Shown here one piece after another: positions 25,292 to 31,986 of a DNA stretch of 32,880 nt (its first letter is position 1; each line of letters begins with the position of its first letter). The notes under the pieces were generated by a model. It saw only the letters and a program-made list of their open reading frames with translations, did no database searches and was not told where the DNA came from. A program made the position numbers and the translations under genes. This stretch comes from Candidatus Nanopelagicales bacterium. Its GTDB lineage: Bacteria; Actinomycetota; Actinomycetes; S36-B12. The stretch lies in contig JAURFD010000006.1 in assembly GCA_030827125.1 (NCBI GenBank), forward strand, positions 117,680 through 150,559. The letters run 5' to 3'.

Positions 25292-25297
25292 TACTGT
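25292..25297 (+). promoter_or_regulatory. -10 element (TACTGT), leaderless start of SRPBCC gene
   Basis: TACTGT ends exactly 6 nt before the ATG at 25304. The intervening GGAGCA is too close to the ATG to act as an SD in the usual way. Confidence 0.5.
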
Positions 25298-25303
25298 GGA
25301 GCA

Positions 25304-25786
25304 ATGAGCGAACGAGCCGACGTCGTCGACACCGGACACAAGTACCGCCGCGCGGGGCGGATTGTCATCAATGCCCCGCAGCAGATGGTGTTCGACATCG
25401 TGGCCGATCCGAAGCGCCACGCGGAGATCGACGGCTCCGGCACGGTCAAGACCCCCACGTTCGCGCCGGACCGCCTCGCCAAAGGGGCGACGTTCGGGAT
25501 GGAGATGCGACTCGGTGTCCCCTACAAGATCAAGAACACGGTGGAGGAGTTCGACGAGTCCTCCCGCATCGCCTGGCGACACATCGGCCGTCATCGCTGG
25601 CGCTATGAGTTCCGCGCGATCGACGAGAACACCACTGAAGTGACGGAGACGTTCGACGGGTCCACCGCGATCTTTCCGCCCGCGCTCAACCTCATCAACG
25701 CCTACGACAACAATCAGACGGCCATCCTCAAAACGCTGGTGCGGCTTAAGGCGCTTGCCGAGCAGGAGGCCGCGACACCTGCCTAG
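25304..25786 (+). CDS. SRPBCC (START-like) family protein
   Basis: A 160-residue polyketide cyclase/dehydrase-like protein of the SRPBCC fold, a helix-grip with a hydrophobic ligand pocket. The pattern IVINAPQQMVFDIVADPKRHAEIDGSG is the typical N-terminal strand-helix; a Trp/Arg-rich core (RIAWRHIGRHRWRYEF) and TEVTETFDGS follow, and a long C-terminal helix ends the protein. There is no signal peptide. It follows alkB, so binding of a hydrophobic substrate or product is conceivable but not shown. Its stop shares CTAG with the convergent MFS gene. Confidence 0.88.
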   Translation: MSERADVVDTGHKYRRAGRIVINAPQQMVFDIVADPKRHAEIDGSGTVKTPTFAPDRLAKGATFGMEMRLGVPYKIKNTVEEFDESSRIAWRHIGRHRWRYEFRAIDENTTEVTETFDGSTAIFPPALNLINAYDNNQTAILKTLVRLKALAEQEAATPA

Positions 25787-26967
25787 GCGTCGATCATCGT
25801 GCCCTTGCGCAGCGGGATCATCGGGGGGATCTGAGTCACTGCGATGACCGCAAGGATGACGTAGACCGCGGTCCACGATGACGTGAGATCGAGAAGGAGC
25901 CCAGCCAGCGCGGGTCCGATCGCCGCGAGCAAGAAGGTGACGGTCAAGGCCATCGCGGTGAGGCGAGCCGATGCAGCCGCGTCATGCACGAATTCGCTCA
26001 GCATGGACAGGCTGATCGTGAATCCGCCGCTGTTGGCAAAGCCGAAGACGAAGACCACGAGCAATGTCGCGGTGTGCGGCGCGTAGGCGAGGAAAAGCAG
26101 AGGGACCACCGTGGCGATCGCGGTAGCGGCCCACAGGGTGCGTCGAGCAGAAATGCGCTGCCCCAGCCACGGCAGGAATACCGCCGCGAGGATGGGCGCG
26201 GCGGCAAAGACGCCGAAGAGCGCTCCGCTGGCTTCGGCACTCCAGCCGCGCTCCTCCAGCGACGGGGCGACCCACGCGAGAGCGGTGTAGAAGATGAGGG
26301 AGTTGATGGCGATGTACGCCGTCAACGCCCACGCTTTGCCGTCTCGCCAGGGCAGGTGCGAGACCCGCACGAGTCGGGGACCGGCGTCCATCTCGGGAGC
26401 GTTCGAACGTTCGGTGAGCGTCCACACGATGAGTCCGGCCACCGCGGGCAGTGCCCAGACGGCAAGGGCTACGGGCCACGACCCCGTCCACAGGGCGAGC
26501 GGGATAGTCAGCGCGGCGGCCAGCGAGGCTCCTACGAACATGACGGACGTCCACAGACCGGTGGCCGCTCCGGTGGATCGCGGCAATTGCTCGCGGACGA
26601 TGCCGGGGACCAGGCCGGTCGCGATCGCGATGCCGAACCCAGCGAGCACCGTGGTCACGAACAGTGTCCAGGGCCAGATGGCCAGCAGGCGCAGGCCGCT
26701 CGCAGCGATGAGCAAGATCAGGGCGAATGACACCGCACGTGTTCGGCCAAGCCGAGCCGCGACCGCCGGGACGATGAGTGCGGCCAAACCCATGACGACG
26801 AGGGGGAGCGTGGTGAGCAGTCCGATCACCGTGTCATTCCATCCAGTGTCCGACTGGATCTGCTCGGTGAGAGGTGGAATCGCGGTGAGGACAGCCCGCA
26901 GATTCACCGCGACGAGGGCGAGTGCGAGAAGTACGACCCACATGGGGCGCTGGTGGGCCGGGGGCAC
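25783..26967 (-). CDS. MFS transporter (CynX/NimT-like)
   Basis: A 394-residue, 12-helix major facilitator protein. It has the loop signature AARLGRTRAVSFAL between helices 2 and 3, and the opening LRAVLTAIPPLTEQIQSDTGW common in CynX/NimT-type carriers. The central loop is short and charged (TERSNAPEMDAGPRLVRV). The GTG at 26967 follows a minus-strand TAGATT by 6 nt. It lies 19 bp downstream of arsR on the same strand and may also be read from the arsR promoter, so an arsenical or related anion substrate is possible. Cyanate or a nitroimidazole-type substrate is the family-based alternative. Confidence 0.88.
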   Translation of the reverse strand: MPPAHQRPMWVVLLALALVAVNLRAVLTAIPPLTEQIQSDTGWNDTVIGLLTTLPLVVMGLAALIVPAVAARLGRTRAVSFALILLIAASGLRLLAIWPWTLFVTTVLAGFGIAIATGLVPGIVREQLPRSTGAATGLWTSVMFVGASLAAALTIPLALWTGSWPVALAVWALPAVAGLIVWTLTERSNAPEMDAGPRLVRVSHLPWRDGKAWALTAYIAINSLIFYTALAWVAPSLEERGWSAEASGALFGVFAAAPILAAVFLPWLGQRISARRTLWAATAIATVVPLLFLAYAPHTATLLVVFVFGFANSGGFTISLSMLSEFVHDAAASARLTAMALTVTFLLAAIGPALAGLLLDLTSSWTAVYVILAVIAVTQIPPMIPLRKGTMIDA

Positions 26968-26973
26968 CTGGTG

Positions 26974-26979
26974 AATCTA
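26974..26979 (-). promoter_or_regulatory. -10 element (TAGATT), leaderless start of MFS gene
   Basis: On the minus strand, TAGATT ends exactly 6 nt before the GTG at 26967. It sits between the arsR stop and the MFS start. No -35 is recognisable. Confidence 0.45.
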
Positions 26980-26986
26980 CTCGCGG

Positions 26987-27337
26987 CTAGGCAAAGACGG
27001 CGCCCAACTCCGACAGGCGCGTCGGCAGCAGGGAGTACCACGTCCAGTAGCCGCGCTTCTCGCGATCGACGATCCCGGCATCAAAGAGCACCTTGAGGTG
27101 GTGACTGACGGTGGGCTGACTCAGTCCCGTGGCGTCGGTGATATCACAGACGCATGAGGCGCAGTCGGGTGCGGCACGCAGGAGCGAGACGATCTGGAGT
27201 CGTGCCGGGTCGGCAACCGCCTTCATGAGTCGAGCCAGGTCGGTGGCGGACTCGCGATCCAGGGGAGATCCCAGACCGCCCGGGCAACAGGCGGGGCCCG
27301 CCACCGGGAGTTCATCAGGAGTTGTTGTTCGCGCCAC
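26987..27337 (-). CDS. arsR: ArsR family arsenic-responsive repressor
   Basis: A 116-residue winged-helix repressor. An N-terminal vicinal cysteine pair (ACCPG, Cys 17-18) and a Cys-rich segment before the recognition helices (DCASCVCDIT, Cys 59, 62, 64) resemble the type in Corynebacterium glutamicum ArsR, where an N-terminal Cys pair plus one further Cys bind As(III). The DNA-binding part reads LSQPTVSHHLKVLFDAGIV, followed by the wing KRGYWTWYSLLP. The GTG at 27337 is 6 nt after a CAATAT -10; the open frame upstream to 27742 is antisense to arsI and rejected. It is divergent from arsI, with the operator between them. Confidence 0.93.
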   Translation of the reverse strand: MARTTTPDELPVAGPACCPGGLGSPLDRESATDLARLMKAVADPARLQIVSLLRAAPDCASCVCDITDATGLSQPTVSHHLKVLFDAGIVDREKRGYWTWYSLLPTRLSELGAVFA

Positions 27338-27343
27338 GGATCC

Positions 27344-27375
27344 ATATTGACGTATATCGATACAGATGGCAAGGT
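27344..27375. promoter_or_regulatory. Interlocked divergent arsR and arsI promoters with TATCGATA operator
   Basis: Plus strand, arsI: TTGACG (27347-27352), 17-bp spacer, CAAGGT (27370-27375), then 7 nt to the ATG. Minus strand, arsR: TTGCCA (27372-27367), 17-bp spacer, CAATAT (27349-27344), then 6 nt to the GTG. Each -35 overlaps the other's -10. The perfect palindrome TATCGATA (27355-27362) sits in the shared spacer and fits an ArsR/SmtB operator core. Confidence 0.72.
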
Positions 27376-27382
27376 GTCGGGC

Positions 27383-27862
27383 ATGGAAAACGTCCTGCCG
27401 ACCTCCCGTGTCCAACTCGCCTTGAACGTCGCCGACCTCGAAGGTGCCATCGCCTTCTACTCGGCCATGTTCGGTGTGGAACCCCACAAGCGCCGCCCCG
27501 GCTACGCCAACTTCGTGGTCGATGTACCGCCGGTGAAGCTGGTCCTCATCGAGGTGCCGGCCGGGGATCGTGGCGAGGGACCCGTCGGCGCGCTGAATCA
27601 CCTTGGCGTCGAAGTATTCGATACCTCCGGCGTCCATGACGCTCGCACGCGTTTGAGCGATGCCGGACTCGCAACCTTTGACGAGACCGACACGACCTGC
27701 TGCTACGCATTGCAGGACAAGGTATGGGTACACGATCCCCATGGCACACCGTGGGAGGTGTACGTCGTCAAGGATGAGAACCCTGCGGACGCTCGCCCGG
27801 CGACGGCTTCTCTGCCGCTTCTTGAAGCGTCGACTCCTTGCTGCGCGTCACACGTGGAGTGA
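27383..27862 (+). CDS. arsI: ArsI-type C-As lyase (CadI/VOC family dioxygenase)
   Basis: A 159-residue vicinal-oxygen-chelate protein. ArsI cleaves the carbon-arsenic bond of trivalent organoarsenicals such as methylarsenite, giving As(III). Candidate Fe(II) ligands are Gln 11 (VQLALNV), His 73 (ALNHLGVEV) and Glu 125 (PWEVYVV), the Gln-His-Glu set known in Thermomonospora curvata ArsI. The substrate-binding vicinal cysteines are Cys 106-107 in TTCCYALQDKVWV. The ATG at 27383 is chosen because an in-frame TTG at 27347 lies inside the promoter. The older name CadI (cadmium-induced) covers the same family. First gene of the arsI-aquaporin-arsC unit. Confidence 0.92.
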   Translation: MENVLPTSRVQLALNVADLEGAIAFYSAMFGVEPHKRRPGYANFVVDVPPVKLVLIEVPAGDRGEGPVGALNHLGVEVFDTSGVHDARTRLSDAGLATFDETDTTCCYALQDKVWVHDPHGTPWEVYVVKDENPADARPATASLPLLEASTPCCASHVE

Positions 27863-27864
27863 TC

Positions 27865-28590
27865 ATGGCTGCTCCCATCCCGAGACGTCTCCTGGCGGAG
27901 TTCTTGGGCACCGCACTCCTCGTCGCTGCCGTGGTGGGCTCAGGCATCATGGGGGCTGCTCTCAGCGATGATCTCGCCGTCGTCTTGCTCGTCAATGCGG
28001 TGGCAACCGTAGCTGCTTTGGGGGTCCTGATCTGGATGCTCGGCCCCATCTCCGGAGCACACTTCAACCCATGTGTGACCGGGGTCGAGATGGCCAGGCG
28101 GGAGATCTCCGTGCCTCTCGGAGCGGCCTACGTCGCGGTTCAGATCGGTGGCGGGCTGGCCGGTGTCGCCCTGGCGAACGTGATGTTTGGCCTTGCCGCG
28201 TGGCACCCGTCGACGAATGTGCGCGAGGGAGCCGGCATCTGGCTCGGGGAAGTCGTCGCGACGGCGGGACTTCTCCTGGTGATCGGGGCGATCACGCGCA
28301 CGGGACATGGCACTCTCGGCCCGGCACTCGTGCCGGCATGGATTGGTTCGGCGTACTTCTTCACCGCCTCGACATCCTTTGCCAATCCGGCCGTCACCAT
28401 CGGTCGCAGCATGACCGATACCTTCACCGGAATCGCGCCGTCGTCAGTTCTCGTATTCATCGCCTTTCAGATCGTGGGAGCCGCGGTCGGTGCGCTGCTG
28501 ACGGAAGTCCTCTACCCCCGTAGGGGCCGCGTCCCCGAACCTCTCGACCTGCCCTATCCCGTCAACGATCCCGATCGGAGTTCGTCGTGA
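27865..28590 (+). CDS. MIP-family aquaporin/aquaglyceroporin in ars operon (AqpS-like context)
   Basis: A 241-residue channel with six helices and two half-helices. The first pore motif is altered to NPC (HFNPCVT, residues 68-70); the second is NPA (FANPAVT, 174-176). In Sinorhizobium meliloti an aquaglyceroporin (AqpS) in the ars operon lets As(III) produced by ArsC leave the cell down its gradient; the neighbours here suggest the same use. The ATG at 27865 lies 2 nt after the arsI stop, with GGAG upstream. Its TGA overlaps the arsC GTG (GTGA). A Cys in the pore loop is notable because arsenite and methylarsenite bind thiols. Confidence 0.9.
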   Translation: MAAPIPRRLLAEFLGTALLVAAVVGSGIMGAALSDDLAVVLLVNAVATVAALGVLIWMLGPISGAHFNPCVTGVEMARREISVPLGAAYVAVQIGGGLAGVALANVMFGLAAWHPSTNVREGAGIWLGEVVATAGLLLVIGAITRTGHGTLGPALVPAWIGSAYFFTASTSFANPAVTIGRSMTDTFTGIAPSSVLVFIAFQIVGAAVGALLTEVLYPRRGRVPEPLDLPYPVNDPDRSSS

Positions 28591-28988
28591 CCGATACACC
28601 AACCGTCCTCTTCGTCTGCGTGCACAACGCTGGACGGTCGCAGATGGCTGCGGGCTATCTGCGACATCTCGGTGGGGATCGCGTGGAGGTGCTCTCGGCT
28701 GGATCGATGCCCGCTGATCAGATCAACCCGGCCGTCGTCGAGGTGATGCTCGAGGAGGGCATCGATATCCGCGCCGAGGTGCCCAAGGTGCTGACGACCG
28801 ATTCCGTCCAGGAGTCCGACGTCGTCATCACGATGGGATGCGGCGACGTCTGTCCGATCTTCCCCGGCAAGCGCTATGAGGACTGGCAGTTGGAGGATCC
28901 CGCCGGTCAAGGCGCTGACGCCATCCGGCTGATCCGCAACGAGATTCGCCAGCGCATCGAAGGTCTATTGGCACAGCTGCTCGGTTAG
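28587..28988 (+). CDS. arsC: Arsenate reductase (LMW-PTP type, probably mycothiol-dependent)
   Basis: A 133-residue low-molecular-weight phosphatase-fold enzyme reducing As(V) to As(III). The nucleophile loop CVHNAGRS (Cys 11, Arg 17) is near the N-terminus and the segment TMGCGDVCPIFPGKRYEDW is typical of actinobacterial arsenate-mycothiol transferases; the acidic general-acid site is EDPAG. The thioredoxin-type triple-cysteine arrangement is less clear, so mycothiol use is inferred from family resemblance. Coupled to the aquaporin gene by GTGA, which links As(III) production to its exit. Confidence 0.93.
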   Translation: MTDTPTVLFVCVHNAGRSQMAAGYLRHLGGDRVEVLSAGSMPADQINPAVVEVMLEEGIDIRAEVPKVLTTDSVQESDVVITMGCGDVCPIFPGKRYEDWQLEDPAGQGADAIRLIRNEIRQRIEGLLAQLLG

Positions 28989-29001
28989 GGCGTAGGCCTG
29001 G

Positions 29002-29030
29002 CACCGCCACCTCCGCCCGAGGTGGCGGTG
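29002..29030. terminator. Perfect 11-bp hairpin between arsC and acnX
   Basis: CACCGCCACCT (29002-29012) and AGGTGGCGGTG (29020-29030) pair without mismatch around a 7-nt loop. It may terminate the ars transcript, but no U-tract follows. Its right arm ends 4 bp before the acnX -10, covering the -35 zone, so an operator role is equally possible. Confidence 0.6.
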
Positions 29031-29034
29031 TCGA

Positions 29035-29040
29035 TAGAGT
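29035..29040 (+). promoter_or_regulatory. -10 element (TAGAGT), leaderless start of acnX
   Basis: TAGAGT ends exactly 6 nt before the GTG at 29047. There is no SD. Confidence 0.5.
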
Positions 29041-29046
29041 TCGCAA

Positions 29047-30324
29047 GTGCCCCTGACGCTCACACCTGAGGAAGAGGCCATGCTCGCGGGGGAGCACGGG
29101 CCTGCGATCGCGCTCTCCATGCGCATCATCACCGAACTCGGCCGCATTCGCGGCGCGGAGGAACTCGTCGACATCGAATCCGTACATATCGACGGCTGCA
29201 TCTTCTACGGCCAGGCCGGACTGGACTTCGCCCAGAAGCTCGTTGCACTCGGCGGCCAGGTCAAGGTCCCCACGACGGTCAACGTCGGCTCGGTCGACCT
29301 GATTCATCCGACTCTCATCCTGCAGAACAATGACCGCGAGAAGTGGGTCTACCAGGGTGGCCGGGATCTCATGCAGGCCTACGTCGATCTCGGCTGCCGC
29401 CAGACCTGGACGTGTGCGCCGTACCAAATGGACTCGCGCCCGGACGTCGGCGCCAACATCGCGTGGGCGGAGTCCAACGCCATCGTCTTCGCCAACTCGG
29501 TCCTCGGGGCACGCACCGACCGTTACGGCGATTTCGTCGATATTGCCGCGGCGATCACCGGCAAGGCCCCCCGCGGCGGCCTGCACTTGGATGCAGAGCG
29601 TCACGGTGATGTCGTCCTGGACTGCACCAGCCTCTCGCCCGAGTCGCTCGCACTCGATGTCACCTATCCGGTGCTCGGCTATCTCGCAGGTGCCATCGCC
29701 GGTACGACGAATCCGGTGCTGGTGGGCATCCCGTCGGATGTGTCGGAAGACAGTCTCAAGGCCGTGGGAGCAGCGGCAGCCTCATCAGGCGGCGTCGCTC
29801 TTTTCCACGTTGTCGGCCGCACGCCTGAAGCCCCCACGTTGGACGCCGCCCTTGGCCCCCACATCAACGCACCCGTGCACCACATCACCCCCCAGCGGCT
29901 CAATGCCGCTCGCCAGGAACTCTCGACGGCGCGTGAGGACAAACTCGACGCGGTGAGCCTGGGCACTCCCCACGCTTCCGTCGATGAGATCGGTGAGGCG
30001 TACGACGCCATCATTGGTGGACCGGCGCTGTCTGACGGTGTTGCCTTCTACATCTCAACCGGTCGGTCGGTTTTCGCGGAGGCGGATCGGCGCGGCTGGG
30101 TGAAACCGCTTGAAGAGTGGGGCGTGACCTTCGTGCTTGACACCTGCACCTATGTCACGTCAATCCTGCGGCCCGGTACCCGCACGGTCATGACCAACTC
30201 CGGCAAGTGGGCGCACTATGCGCCCGGCAACATGGGCGTCGACGTCGTCCTCGCCACCCTGGGGGAGTGTGTCGAGTCGGCCACGACCGGCCGCGTGACC
30301 TGGAACCGGGAGCTCTTCACATGA
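29047..30324 (+). CDS. Aconitase X catalytic (large) subunit
   Basis: A 425-residue AcnX (DUF521) protein, a separate aconitase-superfamily branch. Characteristic stretches are LTPEEEAMLAGEHGPA at the N-terminus, SVHIDGCIFYGQAGLDF, the Cys-bearing TWTCAPYQ, ESNAIVFANSVLGARTDRYGDF and FVLDTCTYVTSIL. In bacteria, two-subunit AcnX enzymes characterised so far are cis-3-hydroxy-L-proline dehydratases; in archaea, AcnX makes trans-anhydromevalonate phosphate. The first is more likely here but no proline racemase or pyrroline reductase is adjacent. ATGA overlap with the small subunit shows the two chains are made together. Confidence 0.92.
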   Translation: MPLTLTPEEEAMLAGEHGPAIALSMRIITELGRIRGAEELVDIESVHIDGCIFYGQAGLDFAQKLVALGGQVKVPTTVNVGSVDLIHPTLILQNNDREKWVYQGGRDLMQAYVDLGCRQTWTCAPYQMDSRPDVGANIAWAESNAIVFANSVLGARTDRYGDFVDIAAAITGKAPRGGLHLDAERHGDVVLDCTSLSPESLALDVTYPVLGYLAGAIAGTTNPVLVGIPSDVSEDSLKAVGAAAASSGGVALFHVVGRTPEAPTLDAALGPHINAPVHHITPQRLNAARQELSTAREDKLDAVSLGTPHASVDEIGEAYDAIIGGPALSDGVAFYISTGRSVFAEADRRGWVKPLEEWGVTFVLDTCTYVTSILRPGTRTVMTNSGKWAHYAPGNMGVDVVLATLGECVESATTGRVTWNRELFT

Positions 30325-30740
30325 CCACGATCACGGGCTGGCGTGTGACCTCCGGCGAAGCCGAGGGCGCGGTACTCAAACTCGATGCGCCCGTGTCCTT
30401 CTGGGGGGGTATCGGCCCCGAAGGCGACATCATCGATGTCCATCACCCGCAGCACGGGGCGGTCGTCACCGGACACATCCTGGTGATGCGCTCGGGCCGC
30501 GGATCGAGCTCGGGGACCTACGTTCTCGCCGAACTGCTCCGCCTGGGCATTGCCCCTGCCGGCATCATCCTCACCGAACCCGATGGCATCATCGCCACCG
30601 GCGCGCTTGTCGCCGCAGAGTTGTACGACGCCCGCATGCCGATCGTCACGGTGAGTGATGAGGATTACGCCCGCATCGAGGACGGCGTAACCGTGTCGAT
30701 TGAAATGAATGGCGATAACGCTCTCCTCACTATCAACTGA
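30321..30740 (+). CDS. Aconitase X swivel (small) subunit
   Basis: A 139-residue DUF126-type swivel domain that completes the AcnX active site. Family motifs are GEAEGAVLKLDAPVSFWGGI, GHILVMRSGRGSSSGTYVLAELL (catalytic Ser region) and PDGIIATGALVAAELYDARMPIV. The ATG lies inside the stop of the large subunit (ATGA). The acetyltransferase gene follows after 14 bp on the same strand. Confidence 0.93.
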   Translation: MTTITGWRVTSGEAEGAVLKLDAPVSFWGGIGPEGDIIDVHHPQHGAVVTGHILVMRSGRGSSSGTYVLAELLRLGIAPAGIILTEPDGIIATGALVAAELYDARMPIVTVSDEDYARIEDGVTVSIEMNGDNALLTIN

Positions 30741-30754
30741 TTGGCGGCTCCCGA

Positions 30755-31381
30755 GTGAATACCTCGCCGCAGGTCACCGTACGCACGGCACGAGGGGACA
30801 CTGTCGACGCGCGCGAGGTGGCGTGGGCCCTGGAGACAGCGACCGACCGCATGTTCTCCATGATGATCGGCCGCACGTGGCAGGCCACCCTCGCCGATCT
30901 CGTATTGGTTCCCGGACACGCGTGGTCTTGGCCGCAGGCGCGGATTGCCGAGGTCAACGGCGAGACGCAAGGTGTTGCGCTCAGCGGGCCGGCCGACCTG
31001 CCAGCTCCGGATGATTCCCTAGGTCTGGGGTGGGGCTGGCGCCGGATCAGGCTCAGCGCGGTAGCCCTTGCGGGCTACCCGTTCCTGTCCTTCATGGAGC
31101 ACCACGAACCGGGTGAGTGGTATCTCACGGCAATCGCGGTCCGACCCAAGGCTCGGGGCCTCGGCATCGGCAGCCGTTTGCTCTACGACGTGATTGAGCG
31201 GGGCACTGCGGCGCAAAAGTCATCGGTCACTCTGGATGTCGATGCCAAGAACACGGGGGCGTCGCGTCTCTACGGTGAGTGCGGATTCACCGTCACGGGA
31301 TCGTCGGGTCGAGCCTGGCTCATGGGTGGTGTCGTCGTACGTCGGATGCGGCGTTTGTTGACCGATCCTCCGGTGCTCTGA
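30755..31381 (+). CDS. GNAT family N-acetyltransferase
   Basis: A 208-residue GNAT protein. The acetyl-CoA binding motif is WYLTAIAVRPKARGLGIGSRLLYDVIERG at about residues 126-155, with the Q/RxxGxG/A pyrophosphate loop RGLGIG. VDAKNTGASRLYGECGFTVTG completes the fold. The N-terminal half is less typical and may bind the substrate. The GTG start is 14 bp after the AcnX small subunit with no intervening promoter seen, so it probably belongs to that operon. Acceptor unknown; an amino acid or amine related to the AcnX substrate is possible. Confidence 0.88.
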   Translation: MNTSPQVTVRTARGDTVDAREVAWALETATDRMFSMMIGRTWQATLADLVLVPGHAWSWPQARIAEVNGETQGVALSGPADLPAPDDSLGLGWGWRRIRLSAVALAGYPFLSFMEHHEPGEWYLTAIAVRPKARGLGIGSRLLYDVIERGTAAQKSSVTLDVDAKNTGASRLYGECGFTVTGSSGRAWLMGGVVVRRMRRLLTDPPVL

Positions 31382-31431
31382 GGCGACGGCGCTCGGCCGT
31401 GTGAATGCCAGCCGCGGTTACCATCGTCGCG

Positions 31432-31437
31432 TAGCCT
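31432..31437 (+). promoter_or_regulatory. -10 candidate (TAGCCT) of ion-channel gene
   Basis: TAGCCT would start a transcript with a leader of about 24 nt that includes the strong SD AGGAGGT before the ATG at 31468. This gene is thus an SD-led exception to the leaderless pattern. Confidence 0.4.
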
Positions 31438-31467
31438 CCAGATCGCGGCCGTTCCTAGGAGGTCCCC

Positions 31468-31986
31468 ATGTCAGACCGCCGTTACTCGATGCGTACCTAC
31501 CTTCCCGCGGTGATTGCGGGCTTCGTCGTGGTGTTGTTAATCGTCATGCAGGTGATTGGGGCTGACGTCCCCGCGCTGGCGGCGGTGTCCTTCGTTTTCG
31601 GCCTGGCCTGCCTCGCCTTCGCTCTGGGCGACATGTTGATCCGCGACGTTCGACGAACCTATGTCGAAGCGATTCAGTTCCGCGCCCTCGTGCTCGCCGT
31701 CATGATCGTGGAGACAGTGTTGCTCTTCGCCACGACATATATGACGGTGAGCGCTCAGCCCGGTCAGATCAACGGCTTGAACACGCCCCTCGACGCTGTC
31801 TACTTCACCATGACCACGCTGATGACGATCGGCTTCGGCGACATCTCGGCCGAGGGGCAAGTGGCGCGTGGTCTTGTGCTGACTCAGATGATCTTCACCA
31901 TCCTGTTGCTGACGGCGTCGGTGCGTCTGCTCACCAGCCTCGTTCGTGCGCTGACGGTAGAGGAGGGCGCGCACCGGCCCGGCTAG
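31468..31986 (+). CDS. Potassium-channel family membrane protein
   Basis: A 172-residue membrane protein with about four helices (near 11-30, 33-52, 68-92 and 130-152). A pore loop before the last helix holds a selectivity filter TIGFGD at 120-125, a variant of TVGYGD, so it belongs to the two-TM-pore Ion_trans_2 family with two extra N-terminal helices. No RCK/TrkA-N regulatory domain is attached. It would act as a tetramer passing K+ or a similar monovalent ion. SD AGGAGGT lies 4 nt before the ATG. Its stop shares CTAG with the convergent dioxygenase-like gene. Confidence 0.88.
   Translation: MSDRRYSMRTYLPAVIAGFVVVLLIVMQVIGADVPALAAVSFVFGLACLAFALGDMLIRDVRRTYVEAIQFRALVLAVMIVETVLLFATTYMTVSAQPGQINGLNTPLDAVYFTMTTLMTIGFGDISAEGQVARGLVLTQMIFTILLLTASVRLLTSLVRALTVEEGAHRPG

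Noticed and set aside
23856-25304. 482-residue open frame antisense to alkB
   Set aside because: Shadow rich in His, Arg, Asp and Gly with no recognisable domain; alkB on the plus strand has all His clusters and rubredoxin Cys motifs.
27338-27742. N-terminal extension of ArsR to 251 residues
   Set aside because: The extension is antisense to arsI and crosses the divergent promoters; ArsR proteins are about 100-120 residues.
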